Below, one piece after another: positions 53,568 to 63,121 of a DNA stretch of 64,000 bases. A program made the position numbers and the translations under genes. The notes under the pieces are model-generated. The model was not told where the DNA came from, ran no database searches, and saw only the letters and a list, made by a program, of their open reading frames with translations. How positions within the stretch are numbered: the first letter of the stretch is position 1; each line of letters begins with the position of its first letter. Source of the stretch: Thermosynechococcus sichuanensis E542 (GTDB lineage Bacteria; Cyanobacteriota; Cyanobacteriia; Thermosynechococcales; Thermosynechococcaceae); NCBI RefSeq assembly GCF_003555505.1, contig NZ_CP032152.1:620001-684000 (forward strand). The letters run 5' to 3'.

Positions 53568-53671
53568 AGCCTTGTTGGGGTCGGCGTCCAGTGGAAAGAC
53601 TTGGGAGAAGCGTTAAGACGGCACGATGCTTTGCTTTAGGGACAAAACTTTAGAACCAATCCAGGCTTTAC

Positions 53672-53962
53672 TTATGTCATGCCAACACTAAGGGGCACCC
53701 GCGTCTTTTTTTCGGCCTCAATAGTCACTTCTTCAGGACGGCAGCGCACCACATTGACCTCAATTCCCTCTGCACCCTCAGCCTTCAAGTCCTCAATGTA
53801 GCCATCCTTCTCCTTTTCCGCCTCCATGGGTGTTAGAAAAGGGCCAAAGTAGTAGGTGCAGGGGGGTGTTTTCGTTTCTATCTTGACCCACCATGCCAGA
53901 CCCATTCCATTGATAAGATCGGCGAGCCAGCTTGTAAAACCTGTATTATTATCGTTAAACAT
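53672..53962 (-). CDS. DUF1816 family protein
   Basis: A 96-residue protein from the ATG at 53962 (MFNDNNTGFTSWLAD), chosen for GGAGGAAT upstream; the longer frame is unlikely. The core AWWVKIETKTPPCTYYFGPF is the signature of DUF1816, a small cyanobacterial family, related to CpcD-like folds and seen on phycobilisome linkers. The C-terminal half contains EAEKEKDGYIEDLKAEGAEGI. Function unknown. It is convergent with nothing close; 174 bases separate it from rsmG downstream. Confidence 0.82.
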   Translation of the reverse strand: MFNDNNTGFTSWLADLINGMGLAWWVKIETKTPPCTYYFGPFLTPMEAEKEKDGYIEDLKAEGAEGIEVNVVRCRPEEVTIEAEKKTRVPLSVGMT

Positions 53963-54136
53963 TGACAGTATTCCTCCGAGACTTGCCAAATTGCCCCAAC
54001 CAATCAATACAGCTCTTGGTTTGCTCTCTATTTGTGTATAACTGATCCCCCCCTAAATGTGTATGGCGAAAATTCCAAACCATCAATTGTCATATTTATT
54101 TACATCAAGACTCCCCCCGCGGACAAGATCGCTGCT

Positions 54137-54817
54137 TCAAGCCTGACGCTGAAGGTAAAGGCAGTGGCGCTGGGCATGGCTCAAGGGGGTCGTGAATGCC
54201 TGAAGATCCAATCGTTGACTGCGGTATCGCGGCAGGAGCGTCTCTAAATGCTGGGTATCCTTGTCACTCCATTGGCCTCGGTACAGGACTAAAATGCCCC
54301 CCGATCGCAATAGGGGCAAGCCATAGGCACAACAACGCGCGACATCGCCGACGGCTCGAATCAAGGCCAAATCATAGCGGCGCTCATGGGCTTCTGCCCG
54401 TCCCCATTGGGGGTGAATGTTGGCCAAACCAACGCTTGCAGGGAGAGAGTGCAAAAACTTGACTTTCTTTTGGGTGGCTTCAAGGAGGGTTACTGACCAA
54501 TCGGGGCGGGCGATCGCCACCGGTACCCCCGGAAAACCACCGCCACTGCCAATATCAATCACCTCTTGAATCTTGCTGCCCCACGGTGCTTCCCCAATAG
54601 GCTGGAGCCATGGCAAAATCCCCCGCAACGAATCCCAGAGGTGCTTCTCCCAGAAATCAGTGACTGCCGTAATCCGCGTCAGGTTGATCCCTTGGTTGGC
54701 TGCGAGGATTGCCCCATAGAAGCGTTGGAACTGTTCCTGCTGTTGGGGTGTGGGGTGCCACTGGAGGGTCTCCTGCCAAGGGAATTGCGCAAGCAATAAC
54801 GGGCTAGGACTCGCCAT
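54137..54817 (-). CDS. rsmG: 16S rRNA (guanine-527-N7)-methyltransferase
   Basis: AdoMet-dependent methyltransferase that modifies G527 in the 530 loop of 16S rRNA. The ATG at 54817 (MASPSPLLLAQFPW) gives 226 residues; GTG codons just upstream are alternatives. The SAM motif is VIDIGSGGGFPGVPVAIARP, and RAEAHERRYDLALIRAVGDVA with a catalytic-type arginine and VGDVARCCAYGLPLL follow. The start overlaps the end of the upstream helical protein gene by 14 bases, so they are probably co-transcribed. Confidence 0.93.
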   Translation of the reverse strand: MASPSPLLLAQFPWQETLQWHPTPQQQEQFQRFYGAILAANQGINLTRITAVTDFWEKHLWDSLRGILPWLQPIGEAPWGSKIQEVIDIGSGGGFPGVPVAIARPDWSVTLLEATQKKVKFLHSLPASVGLANIHPQWGRAEAHERRYDLALIRAVGDVARCCAYGLPLLRSGGILVLYRGQWSDKDTQHLETLLPRYRSQRLDLQAFTTPLSHAQRHCLYLQRQA

Positions 54818-55112
54818 CACCACCACTGGGCAACTCTTTCTTTGCCGTTAGCACCTCCCACGCAGCTTTGAGTCGCTCCTCAAAATCCTTGACATGGCTA
54901 GAGACAGTATCAGCATTCGACTTCAGCTCTGCGATCGCCGTTTCAAGGGCTTTTTGGACATCCGCTGGTAGGGCTTTGAGTTGAGCAGTGGCAAACCGTT
55001 GCAGAGCCGCAAGGAGAGCTTTTGCTGCTTCGGTGACTTCTTCTACACTAGCGGTTTCTGTTTCAGGTTCGGGCGTCGGGGACTCGGGTGGCGAAACTTG
55101 TTCTTCGGACAT
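54804..55112 (-). CDS. Acidic helical protein, function unknown
   Basis: A 102-residue protein. The first 25 residues are Pro/Glu-rich and disordered (EEQVSPPESPTPEPETE). The rest is helical with Ala/Glu/Lys composition (AKALLAALQRFATAQLKALPADVQKAL). The end is Gly/Asp rich. I do not recognise the family; similar short helical proteins occur before rsmG in some cyanobacteria. The gene overlaps rsmG by 14 bases. Porin gene ends about 150 bases upstream, with a possible terminator between. Confidence 0.65.
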   Translation of the reverse strand: MSEEQVSPPESPTPEPETETASVEEVTEAAKALLAALQRFATAQLKALPADVQKALETAIAELKSNADTVSSHVKDFEERLKAAWEVLTAKKELPSGGDGES

Positions 55113-55214
55113 AGGGGAATGCTCCCAAGTGAATACTCAACAAGCTTAGCAATTATTTTGAGCACCCCAGAAAGGGGCTGTACCCCTACCTTAGCAAATG
55201 CCCCTAACTCCCTA

Positions 55215-55249
55215 AAGATGAAAGTGAACCCCCGCCCCGTTGGGCAGGG
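55215..55249 (-). terminator. Possible intrinsic terminator after the porin gene
   Basis: On the minus strand an eight-pair stem CCCTGCCC/GGGCGGGG with loop AACG (55249-55230) is followed by a T-rich stretch (TTCACTTTCATCTTT). It lies 15 bases after the porin stop. The T-run is imperfect, so confidence is limited. Confidence 0.4.
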
Positions 55250-55263
55250 AAGATACCGAGCAA

Positions 55264-57015
55264 CTAGAAGCTAAAGGTTGTCCGCACCACGCCGAGGACG
55301 ATTGGGGCATTATTACTGTTGCTATTGGGGTTGACCAAAGCAATGACCCCCGGTGTGATCGAGATGTTTGGTGAAATGGGAATGCGGTATAACCCCTCGA
55401 TGTGGTAGGAGTTAAAGGTTGCGCTAGGAGCATTTACCACATTACGAACGCTAATGGTTTGTGGGGGTTGGCCGACAATCAAACCCAGAACATCGCCCTT
55501 GCGCCAGATATCCGGTACCCCAAAGGTAGCTGCCCAGTTTAAGACCTCTGCTTCTCGTCGCGGTCCAGTGAAGTTTTGCACTTGATAGACATTGGAGTAG
55601 CCGACCCAGCCAGCAATATTCAACTTCTGAATCGGGCGATAGGTAAACTGAAAGCCAAAGTTATCGGCGGCTGCATTGGCATTATTCCCAATCGGGTTAC
55701 CAGCGGATCCAGGAAAACCATTGCTTCCTGTGCCGCCGGCAACACCCGTACCAAAGGAGCGCACATAGGTAAAGCCGAGGGCTAAGTTCTTCACTGGTCG
55801 CCAATCTAATTGAGCAAGCGCTGCATAGGCGCCCCCGATCAAACCATTAGTATTCGGGGTATTACGGTCGGGATTGTTGGCATTGGGCGCTTGATAACCA
55901 AGGTTGAGGACGAGGCCTGTGCCCTGCTCTTTATTTTCGAGGAGTGTGTAACGCAGGGTCAGACCAGCACTGTTGCCGCCACCAAAGCGATAGAGGGGGT
56001 TAAAGCGACCAAACCGGCTAATGGCTCCCGTCTCATCGGACTGCAAGAGGGGGTTAAAGGTGAAGACATTCTTATCGAAGTTCCCTGCTGCGGCGTCAAA
56101 GGCAAGGAACAGGCGCTTGGTCAGAGGGGTGCGGTAGTAGAGGTCATCAATCCTGAATTGGCCTTCAGTGTTGGTGTCGTAGCTAAGGCGTGCCATGTTG
56201 GTACCGGTAACGGTTCCGTAGTTAGGCATATTGGCCGCCTGAATGCGCACCCGCAGGACATCCTTGCCATAGAAACTGGTGTCAAAGTTGAGCCGAGCGC
56301 GGTAGGTGACAACGGTATTGTCTTCGATGGTTGACCCGCGACCGGGAGCAGCAACGGCTCGGGTGCCCGTGAGGACATCGGACACACTAAAAATTGCTGA
56401 AGCCCGTAGTTTGGTGGTGGTGGAAAATTGGGTCGCCTCAAGGTTGGCAACGCGGCCTTCCAGATTCGTGACTCGTCCTTTGATCACGGCTAATTCGCTA
56501 CTAAACTCCTCCGCTAGGCGCTGAAGAGTGGCGAGATCTTCCTTGCTGGCAAAGCGATCGCTAATCACATCGAGGCAGGCGTTCAAGGCCGCAGCCATTT
56601 CAAAACGTGTCGCTGCTCGGTTGCCGCGAAAAGTGCCATCGGGATAACCGGCAATGCAGCCATATTTTTCCACCAGTGACGCCAAGGCTTGATAGGCCCA
56701 GTCAGTGGGACGCACATCCGATAGTTGATTCACTGAGGTCACTTGGGGCATTGTCCGCTGCATTCCCAAAGACCGCTCTGGGGCAGGGAGTCGGGGAATC
56801 TGAGCCTCTAAGTCTGCCACTGCGGGCATTTGCGCCACTTGCAAGGGTGGTTTGGTTAAATGAATCACTTGTTGCGATTTATCTTCAAGAAAGTCAGAGG
56901 TGCCTACATCACTTGCATAGAATGCGTTTTGCGATTGATTTGTAGCTAACGCCGCTGACATTCCCCAAGCAGGAGCCAAAGCTAGCCCCAGCCAGACCGC
57001 GATCGATCTCGCCAT
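55264..57015 (-). CDS. SLH-domain outer membrane porin (iron uptake porin type)
   Basis: Outer-membrane channel of 583 residues. A signal peptide (MARSIAVWLGLALAPAWGMSAALA) leads into a low-complexity region, then an SLH domain at about 95-155 (LSDVRPTDWAYQALASLVEKYGCIAGYPDGTF), a coiled coil at about 160-195 (LAEEFSSELAVIKGRVTNLEGRVANLE) and a beta-barrel to the end, closing with phenylalanine (TTFSF). This is the OprB-like or SomA/Slr1908-type porin of cyanobacteria; some members transport iron. AGGAG sits seven bases before the ATG. About 310 bases upstream separate it from radC. Confidence 0.92.
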   Translation of the reverse strand: MARSIAVWLGLALAPAWGMSAALATNQSQNAFYASDVGTSDFLEDKSQQVIHLTKPPLQVAQMPAVADLEAQIPRLPAPERSLGMQRTMPQVTSVNQLSDVRPTDWAYQALASLVEKYGCIAGYPDGTFRGNRAATRFEMAAALNACLDVISDRFASKEDLATLQRLAEEFSSELAVIKGRVTNLEGRVANLEATQFSTTTKLRASAIFSVSDVLTGTRAVAAPGRGSTIEDNTVVTYRARLNFDTSFYGKDVLRVRIQAANMPNYGTVTGTNMARLSYDTNTEGQFRIDDLYYRTPLTKRLFLAFDAAAGNFDKNVFTFNPLLQSDETGAISRFGRFNPLYRFGGGNSAGLTLRYTLLENKEQGTGLVLNLGYQAPNANNPDRNTPNTNGLIGGAYAALAQLDWRPVKNLALGFTYVRSFGTGVAGGTGSNGFPGSAGNPIGNNANAAADNFGFQFTYRPIQKLNIAGWVGYSNVYQVQNFTGPRREAEVLNWAATFGVPDIWRKGDVLGLIVGQPPQTISVRNVVNAPSATFNSYHIEGLYRIPISPNISITPGVIALVNPNSNSNNAPIVLGVVRTTFSF

Positions 57016-57324
57016 TATTCACTCCTCAACAATGATTGCAATACCTGTAAGCCTCAATTCACAATGTACTTAAGGGCAATCAGGCGATCGCCCCCACTAT
57101 TTCTGAGCAGGCGACTATGGCCTGTCCCTAGGAAATGTCAGGAGTGGATTCGCAATAAGTTCATTGAGGCTGAACAGAGAAAAACGTTTTGTTGCTTTCT
57201 CTAGTCTGGACTAAATGCAAATAAAAGTCAACTAATTCTTGAAAATCTCTGCCAAATCTATGGCAACACCGCTGTAAGCAAATCTTGATATGCTTTACTA
57301 GCGATCCTGTTGACTGCTGCTGTG
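57016..57324. other. Intergenic region between porin and radC
   Basis: About 310 bases between divergent genes, AT-rich at 57190-57300. No ORF, repeat or clear hairpin is supported. I see no promoter match that I would place with confidence on either strand. Confidence 0.3.
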
Positions 57325-58074
57325 ATGTCCTACTCGCTCCGTGTTGCTGACTTGCCCATTGGCGATCGCCCCCGTGAAAAGCTGCTCAGCCAAGGCGCCC
57401 GCTACCTCAGTTCAGCAGAGTTGTTGGCAATTTTACTGGGGACGGGTCAAGGGGCTGGCAAACTCTCAGCCGTGGGTTTAGGACAATTCATCCTCAAACA
57501 GTTGGGGGAGCGCAGTGGTGACAGTACCGATGCGGTGAGCGTTTTACGGGACATTACCCCAGAGGAATTGATGGCCATTCCCGGTGTTGGCCCTGCCAAA
57601 GCCACAACAATTCTGGCTGCTGTGGAATTGGGGAAGCGGGTCTTTCAGTCGCGACCGGGGGAGCAAACGATCATTGACAATCCTGCCCTTGCCGCCGCTG
57701 TTCTCAGTGCCGATCTGATGTGGCAACCGACGGAACGCTTTGCCGTTCTCCTGCTGGATGTGCGCCATCACCTATTGGGGTCTCATGTGATTACGGTGGG
57801 AACCGCCACAGAAACCCTTGCCCATCCCCGCGAAATTTTCCGTGAAGCGGTGCGTCGCAATGCGAGTCGTCTGATCATTGCCCACAACCATCCCTCAGGG
57901 AATCTCTCCCCCAGTCAAGCGGATCTGGACTTGACCAAACAAGTTCTACAAGCAGGACAGGTCATGGGAATTCCAGTGCTGGATCATTTGATTCTCGGCA
58001 ATGGCGATTACCAAAGCCTGCGGGAGATCACCTCCCTCTGGCAAGACGTGCCCCAAGGGGAGGGCAATGCCTAA
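57325..58074 (+). CDS. radC: RadC family protein (UPF0758)
   Basis: A 249-residue JAB/MPN-like metalloprotein from the ATG at 57325 ([21 protein letters not shown]); a GTG-rich upstream start at 57310 adds five residues. Helix-hairpin-helix motif [15 protein letters not shown] lies at about 75-90. The C-terminal JAMM site has [16 protein letters not shown] with the metal-binding His and Asp. RadC was once tied to DNA repair, but that is disputed; family members are linked to recombination and mobile elements. Its TAA overlaps the stop of convergent ppk2 by four bases (CTAA). Confidence 0.9.
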   Translation: MSYSLRVADLPIGDRPREKLLSQGARYLSSAELLAILLGTGQGAGKLSAVGLGQFILKQLGERSGDSTDAVSVLRDITPEELMAIPGVGPAKATTILAAVELGKRVFQSRPGEQTIIDNPALAAAVLSADLMWQPTERFAVLLLDVRHHLLGSHVITVGTATETLAHPREIFREAVRRNASRLIIAHNHPSGNLSPSQADLDLTKQVLQAGQVMGIPVLDHLILGNGDYQSLREITSLWQDVPQGEGNA

Positions 58075-58979
58075 TCCTCATCGGGTTCGTTTTCCAGCAG
58101 CGCTTTTGCCTCTAGGAGTTGCTGCTTGTGGACTTCACTGACAATCGGGTAGTGTAGGTTGAGGCTGGCCAACTTTTGATAAATGAAGTGAGCCACCATC
58201 AGCCGCGCAAACCACTTGCGATTGGCGGGAATAATGTGCCACGGTGCCCATTCGGTACTGGTGTGGCGAAAGACATCGGCATAGGCTTCTCGATAGTCAT
58301 CCCAGTGGGCGCGATCGCGCACGTCATCAATGGAAAATTTCCAGTTCTTCTCCGGGCGACCAATGCGCTCCAAAAAGCGTTTTTTCTGCTCTGCTTTGGA
58401 GATATTCAGGAAAAACTTGAGGATGAGAATGCCATTGCGGGTTAAGTAACGTTCGTAGTGATTAATGTCCTCAAAGCGCTCTTTCCAGATGTGCTTGGTC
58501 TTGGTTTCGGGGGGAAGTTGCTGGCGATTGAGCAAATCGGGGTGTACCCGCACCACAAGAACTTCTTCGTAATAGGAGCGATTAAAAATACCAATACAGC
58601 CCCGCTCTGGCAATGCGCGATTCGCTCGCCACAAAAAGTCATGATCCAACTCCTCAGCACTGGGTGCCTTAAAGCTATACACCTGACAGCCTTGGGGGTT
58701 AATACCACTCATGACGTGTTTGATGGTGCTGTCTTTGCCCGCTGCATCCATCGCTTGGAAAATAATCAGCAGGGCATAGATATTCTGGGCATAGAGAACA
58801 TCTTGGTAGGCGGCTAGCTTCTTAATGCCAGCGGCAAGGAGTTCTTGGGCTTCGACTTTGCTTTTGAGGCCAGCGGTATCCGCAGGATCATAGTCCTTCC
58901 AGTGAAATTTCTCCCCCACGGGAACAATGTAGCGATCGGGATTAATTTGGTCGAGAAAATCTTGGGGAATCATGATCAA
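58071..58979 (-). CDS. ppk2: Polyphosphate kinase 2 family protein
   Basis: A 302-residue phosphotransferase that uses polyphosphate to phosphorylate nucleotides, NDP or NMP by subclass. Walker A is in [18 protein letters not shown] at about 75-90 and the lid module with [15 protein letters not shown] at about 130-145 is complete. [17 protein letters not shown] near residue 240 is a family landmark. Subclass cannot be fixed from the motifs alone, though a single PPK2 domain with the N-terminal 60-residue extension fits class I or III. The ORF may begin at MIMIPQDF or two codons later. Its stop is shared with radC. Confidence 0.9.
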   Translation of the reverse strand: MIMIPQDFLDQINPDRYIVPVGEKFHWKDYDPADTAGLKSKVEAQELLAAGIKKLAAYQDVLYAQNIYALLIIFQAMDAAGKDSTIKHVMSGINPQGCQVYSFKAPSAEELDHDFLWRANRALPERGCIGIFNRSYYEEVLVVRVHPDLLNRQQLPPETKTKHIWKERFEDINHYERYLTRNGILILKFFLNISKAEQKKRFLERIGRPEKNWKFSIDDVRDRAHWDDYREAYADVFRHTSTEWAPWHIIPANRKWFARLMVAHFIYQKLASLNLHYPIVSEVHKQQLLEAKALLENEPDED

Positions 58980-59176
58980 GAGGGGATGCGGCAGAACTGT
59001 ATTCTAGCCTACATTCTCTCATTGCAGAAAAATTGAAATATTCCCCTTGTGCGGCTATCTTTAACAAATTGTATAAGTTACAGGCAAAACAGAATTCTCT
59101 TTGTATGCTGTATCAGTAGGCGAGCGATCGCCCTCAATCGAATCATTTCCTGTCGTTTGCGTTTTGGACAGGCACC

Positions 59177-59596
59177 GTGGCTCCGATTAAACCTCACAAA
59201 CTGGATCTCGATGCAAGTTACCCCTGCCCCTGTCGTCGCCAAGGGGAATTGATGCCGATCGCCCTCACGGAAGCCTTTGGCTGTCGGCGCTGTCAGCAGA
59301 TTTTTGTCGTCCGTCCCGATGGCTTTTCCATTGAGCAGTTGGCCACCACCTATCCCTACAAGCGAGCGTGGTATTGGACAGGATTGCAGTGGAACCAGTT
59401 GCAGCGGGGCTTCTCAGAAAGCTATTGGTATTTTGCGATTGGCCTAAGCTTCTTTTTATTGATGCCTATTCTCCTCTGGCTGCCCTTGCTTCTACAATTG
59501 TCCTTAAAACCTGAAGGGCTGCTATGGATTATTGCCTCCCTGCTGATTGCACTGACGCCAGCATTTCTCGTCTGGATTGCCCTCTCTCGTCGTTGA
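59177..59596 (+). CDS. Zinc-ribbon membrane protein, function unknown
   Basis: A 139-residue protein from a GTG at 59177 (MAPIKPHKLDLDASYPCPCRRQG). Two cysteine pairs lie at about 17-19 (CPC) and 35-38 (CRRC), a short zinc-binding region, then a stretch with TGLQWNQLQRGF and two membrane spans at about 86-106 and 113-134. I do not recognise the family. It is immediately upstream of the proA-like gene, ending 14 bases before its start, so they may be co-transcribed. Confidence 0.68.
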   Translation: MAPIKPHKLDLDASYPCPCRRQGELMPIALTEAFGCRRCQQIFVVRPDGFSIEQLATTYPYKRAWYWTGLQWNQLQRGFSESYWYFAIGLSFFLLMPILLWLPLLLQLSLKPEGLLWIIASLLIALTPAFLVWIALSRR

Positions 59597-59609
59597 ATGC
59601 GCTGCGGCT

Positions 59610-60785
59610 ATGTTGCCTGAGCCGCTGAGGGGAGCGCGGGTCGCCAGTACACACCTCAGCCAAGCCAGTTATGCCCTGCGTCAGGAAGCTCTTCGGCGAT
59701 TGATTGACGAGCTAGCAACGGCAGAACCCCTCCTGTTGGAGCAAAATACCCTTGATCTTGAATCCAGCCGCGATTTAGCAGTGTCTCAAATCGTTCTTGG
59801 CTGGTTGCGGCTGACCCATGAGCGCCTGCACCGTATTCGGCAGTGGCTTGAGCGCCTCTACCAAGCAGCAGACCCGTGGCAGCAGCCCTGCCCCACGCAA
59901 CCCGATCGGTTCCAGTATGCCGTTCCCCTCGGGGTGGTGGCGCTCGTCTATGAAGGGCTACCCACTTTAAGTTTGATGCTGGCGGGTATGGCACTGAAAA
60001 CGGGAAATGCCCTTGTGCTCTGGAGTGGTGAAAGTAGCCGCTATACTGCGGGGGCGATCGCTAGTCTCATCGAGGCCGCCCTTAGCAAAACCCGTCTGCC
60101 CAAAGCCGCCATTCAAACCCTTTCCCTCACACCTGCCAGTTGGCTTGCGGATGCCACTGCTGTTGATCTCGCCCTTGTCTATGGTCGTTCGCGTTTTGTG
60201 GCGGAGCAACGTGGGGCTGCTCGCTGTCCCTTGATCTCTCTTTCCCTTGGTAATACCTATCTCGTTTGGGATGGTTCAGTATCGCCAGAGAGCGTCCTCA
60301 ACTGTATTCAGCACAGCCATCAAGCCAATCCCGATCGCGCCCTCGCCGTTGAAAAGGTGATTGTGCTGAGTAATGTCAATCCCTCCCATCTTGCATTTGT
60401 CATCAATGAACTCACCCAAGCCGGCTACAAGCAGGGAGTGGATGAGCACTTACACCGCAGCTATCCTGAAATTCCCCTCGTGGATGCCAGTGAGTGGCCG
60501 CTCCCCTATCTGGATCAACGCTTGGCGTGGCACTACGAAGAAGATTTAGCCGCCGCAGTGCATTGGATTCACCAGTACGGCAGCGCCGCCAGCGGGATTA
60601 TTGCCAGCAGCTACGAGGACTGCCGTGCTTTTTATCAGCAGGTGCAAACGCCCTTGGTGTTTATCAATCGTCCCCCCCAACTCGAGCGCTTAGATGCCTT
60701 GGTCATTGGTGCCGCTGCAAGGGGTTTTCAGCGGGGACTCTTTGGCCTTGGGCAGTTACTCAGCACTAAGCAGGTCTATTTGTAG
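59610..60785 (+). CDS. Gamma-glutamyl phosphate reductase (ProA) paralogue, catalytic Cys replaced
   Basis: An aldehyde dehydrogenase-superfamily protein of 391 residues with a ProA-like body: VPLGVVALVYEGLPTLSLMLAG at about 105-126 corresponds to the ProA cofactor region. At the usual catalytic cysteine (PxxCNAxETLLV in ProA) the sequence is PDRALAVEKVIVL, so position 244 is Ala instead of Cys. The normal reaction cannot then work. The C-terminal part with RPPQLERLDALVIGAAARGFQRG is conserved. I start at ATG 59610, as the upstream TTG at 59577 overlaps the preceding gene. Its function is unknown; it may bind a partner or metabolite. Confidence 0.8.
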   Translation: MLPEPLRGARVASTHLSQASYALRQEALRRLIDELATAEPLLLEQNTLDLESSRDLAVSQIVLGWLRLTHERLHRIRQWLERLYQAADPWQQPCPTQPDRFQYAVPLGVVALVYEGLPTLSLMLAGMALKTGNALVLWSGESSRYTAGAIASLIEAALSKTRLPKAAIQTLSLTPASWLADATAVDLALVYGRSRFVAEQRGAARCPLISLSLGNTYLVWDGSVSPESVLNCIQHSHQANPDRALAVEKVIVLSNVNPSHLAFVINELTQAGYKQGVDEHLHRSYPEIPLVDASEWPLPYLDQRLAWHYEEDLAAAVHWIHQYGSAASGIIASSYEDCRAFYQQVQTPLVFINRPPQLERLDALVIGAAARGFQRGLFGLGQLLSTKQVYL

Positions 60786-60792
60786 GGAAGTG

Positions 60793-61374
60793 TTAACTGG
60801 AGCTAACAGGAACAGGTGTGAGCCAATCGCCACTGCCATGGGTTTCTACTTCCGTCAGCCAGCGTTGATAATCGGCCACAAGCTGTTGACTGAGGCGCTG
60901 TTTAATCGTTAACAGAACGCTCTTAAGTAAGCCATTGCCGGTGGCCTCGAGAATCGGACGCGGTGTAAGATCCAAAGGTGGCGGAATATCCACGCCCACC
61001 TGTAGGTCAGCTAGACCAATCAAATCGGTACCGTTTGCCGTTGCTTGGGGAGACAAGTAACCTTCGAGGGCAAGGTGAAAGCGGCGATTAATGTAGTCCA
61101 CCCCGCGAATTTCGCAGCCAAGGGAGCGCAATTGTAAAGAGCCATCGCTATTGGCATGGACAGCCAGATCCACAGTGGGCTGCAAGCTGACCATGAGAAA
61201 GTTGAGGGGACGCATCTTCAGGCGAAAGCGATCGCTGCCCAGAAATTCCACGCGGGTTGGATCCGTTAGGGCATAGACAAGGCGCTGGGGCTGGCGCAGG
61301 TAGTGCTGTAAGGAAGCCGTGGGTGTTTCGACACTAAGGCGGACAGACTGGCTGGCCTTGAATTCTAAGTACAT
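60793..61374 (-). CDS. DUF1997 family protein
   Basis: A 193-residue protein from the ATG at 61374 (MYLEFKASQSVRLSV). DUF1997 is a cyanobacterial and plant family of unknown function. The sequence is beta-rich (RLKMRPLNFLMVSLQPTVDLAV) with a C-terminal helix ending in WLTEVETHG. No membrane span or signal. It is convergent with the proA-like gene, seven bases apart, and lies downstream of futB on the same strand. Confidence 0.8.
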   Translation of the reverse strand: MYLEFKASQSVRLSVETPTASLQHYLRQPQRLVYALTDPTRVEFLGSDRFRLKMRPLNFLMVSLQPTVDLAVHANSDGSLQLRSLGCEIRGVDYINRRFHLALEGYLSPQATANGTDLIGLADLQVGVDIPPPLDLTPRPILEATGNGLLKSVLLTIKQRLSQQLVADYQRWLTEVETHGSGDWLTPVPVSSS

Positions 61375-61445
61375 AGCACACCTAGCGAACGTTATTTCCA
61401 ATGTAACGAATTATTAAGAAGCCCGTGAAGGGTAAACCGAACTTC

Positions 61446-63089
61446 CTAATCTGCCCAGCGGGTTTGCCGTCCCAGCCAAATGACCGGAATGAGACCCACA
61501 ACCACCAAGGCCAAAGCACTCAAGGCGGCTTCGGGAAGGCGCTCATCGGAAGCAAAGCGGTAAACCTGTATTGCTAGGGTATCAAAGTTAAAGGGGCGAA
61601 TCACCAACGTAGCGGGCAATTCCTTCATGACATCAACAAAGATCATCAGGGCGGCGGTGAAGAGTCCCGGCACCATCAGCGGGAAGTGAACCGTGCGCAG
61701 AATATTCCAGGGCGATCGCCCCAGTGTCCGCGCCACCTCATCCAAGGAAGGGCGAATCTTCACTAGGCTGGCCTCAACACTCCCCAAGGAAACCGCCAAA
61801 AAGCGTACCAAGTAGGCATAGATCAGTGCCGTGATCGTGCCACTGAGAATCAAGCCCACTTCCACTCCCCACAAGTGCTCAGTGACATCATTAATGACGT
61901 TATCTAGCCACCCCAAGGGCATGAGAATCCCCACCGCAATCACGGTACCCGGAATGGCATAGCCCATGGCCGCAATCTGTGTTCCCCAGCGCATCCAGAC
62001 CGTTGGTAACAACCGATGCCCATAGGCCAACAGTAGAGCAATCCCAACACCAAGAACCGCAGAGAGCGTGGCCAAAATCAGGCTGTGGCTGGCGTGTTCT
62101 AAAAATTCACGGCTGAGGTGCAGTTGTTGGTAGCTAATGGCCAAGTAGAGGAGCAACCCGCCGGGAAGCAGGAGACCAAAGAACACCGGTAGCGCACAGA
62201 CCAGCCATGCCAACGCCGCTCGCCATCCTTTGAGCACATAGGGAATGGGGCGATCGCCCCCGCGATTGTAATAGCGGGCTTTGCCCCGCGACCATTTCTC
62301 GACAAGCAACAGGGCAAAGACAATCACTACCAAGACAGAAGCCAACTGCGCTGCCGCAATCTTGTCGCCCATGCCAAACCAAGTGCGGTAAATGCCGACA
62401 GTGAAGGTATCGACACCAAAGTACTGCACAGTACCAAAATCATTGAGGGTTTCCATCAGAGCAAGGCTCGTACCCGCAGCGATCGCTGGCCGCGCAAGGG
62501 GCAACGCCACCGTCCAAAAACTGCGCCAAGGCCCACAGCCAAGGGAACGACTGGCTTCTAAGCTACAGGTGGCCTGCTCCAAAAAGGCTACCCGCGCCAA
62601 GAGAAAGACATAGGGATAGAGGACGAGGGTGAGCATGGCGATCGCCCCACCTAGGGAGCGGATATTGGGAAGCCAGTAGTCACCGTAGCCCCAGCCTGTC
62701 AGTTCCCGTAGCCACGTCTGAACAGGACCTTCAAAGGCAAAAAACTCCGTATAGGTGTAGGCCAAGACATAGGCCGGTGCGGCCAAAGGGGTCAACAGCA
62801 GCCACTGCCACCAGCCCACGCCCCAAAATTCACAGTTGGTCACCAGCCATGCCGTGCTCACGCCAATAACCATGACCCCGATTCCCACCCCCAACATCAA
62901 CCAGAGGGAGTTCAACAAGTAGTCAGGTAAAACCGTTGTCGCCAAATGCTGCCAAGTGTCACCCGTATTCACAAAAACTTGGCTGAGAATGACGAGAATG
63001 GGCACGGCAATCACAAGGGCAATCAGCCACACCAGCAGCTCCCAAGGTTTGAGGTGGATCCCTAGGGGGAAACTAAGGGACTTAGACAC
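61446..63089 (-). CDS. futB: Iron(III) ABC transporter permease (FutB/FbpB type)
   Basis: Inner-membrane permease of about 547 residues from the GTG at 63089 (MSKSLSFPLGIHLKPWELLVWLI), with GGAGG ten bases upstream. It is a double permease: two halves of six spans each carry the EAA loop, for example EASRSLGCGPWRSFWTVALPLARP and DEVARTLGRSPWNILRTVHFPL. In cyanobacteria FutA1/FutA2, FutB and FutC form the ferric iron importer. The binding protein and ATPase are not in the window. It starts about 30 bases before the nadC stop end of the strand. The call FutB rather than thiamine or sulfate permease is a best guess. Confidence 0.87.
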   Translation of the reverse strand: MSKSLSFPLGIHLKPWELLVWLIALVIAVPILVILSQVFVNTGDTWQHLATTVLPDYLLNSLWLMLGVGIGVMVIGVSTAWLVTNCEFWGVGWWQWLLLTPLAAPAYVLAYTYTEFFAFEGPVQTWLRELTGWGYGDYWLPNIRSLGGAIAMLTLVLYPYVFLLARVAFLEQATCSLEASRSLGCGPWRSFWTVALPLARPAIAAGTSLALMETLNDFGTVQYFGVDTFTVGIYRTWFGMGDKIAAAQLASVLVVIVFALLLVEKWSRGKARYYNRGGDRPIPYVLKGWRAALAWLVCALPVFFGLLLPGGLLLYLAISYQQLHLSREFLEHASHSLILATLSAVLGVGIALLLAYGHRLLPTVWMRWGTQIAAMGYAIPGTVIAVGILMPLGWLDNVINDVTEHLWGVEVGLILSGTITALIYAYLVRFLAVSLGSVEASLVKIRPSLDEVARTLGRSPWNILRTVHFPLMVPGLFTAALMIFVDVMKELPATLVIRPFNFDTLAIQVYRFASDERLPEAALSALALVVVGLIPVIWLGRQTRWAD

Positions 63090-63121
63090 GGCACGACCTC
63101 CGCAAACAAGCACTCAAAAAA

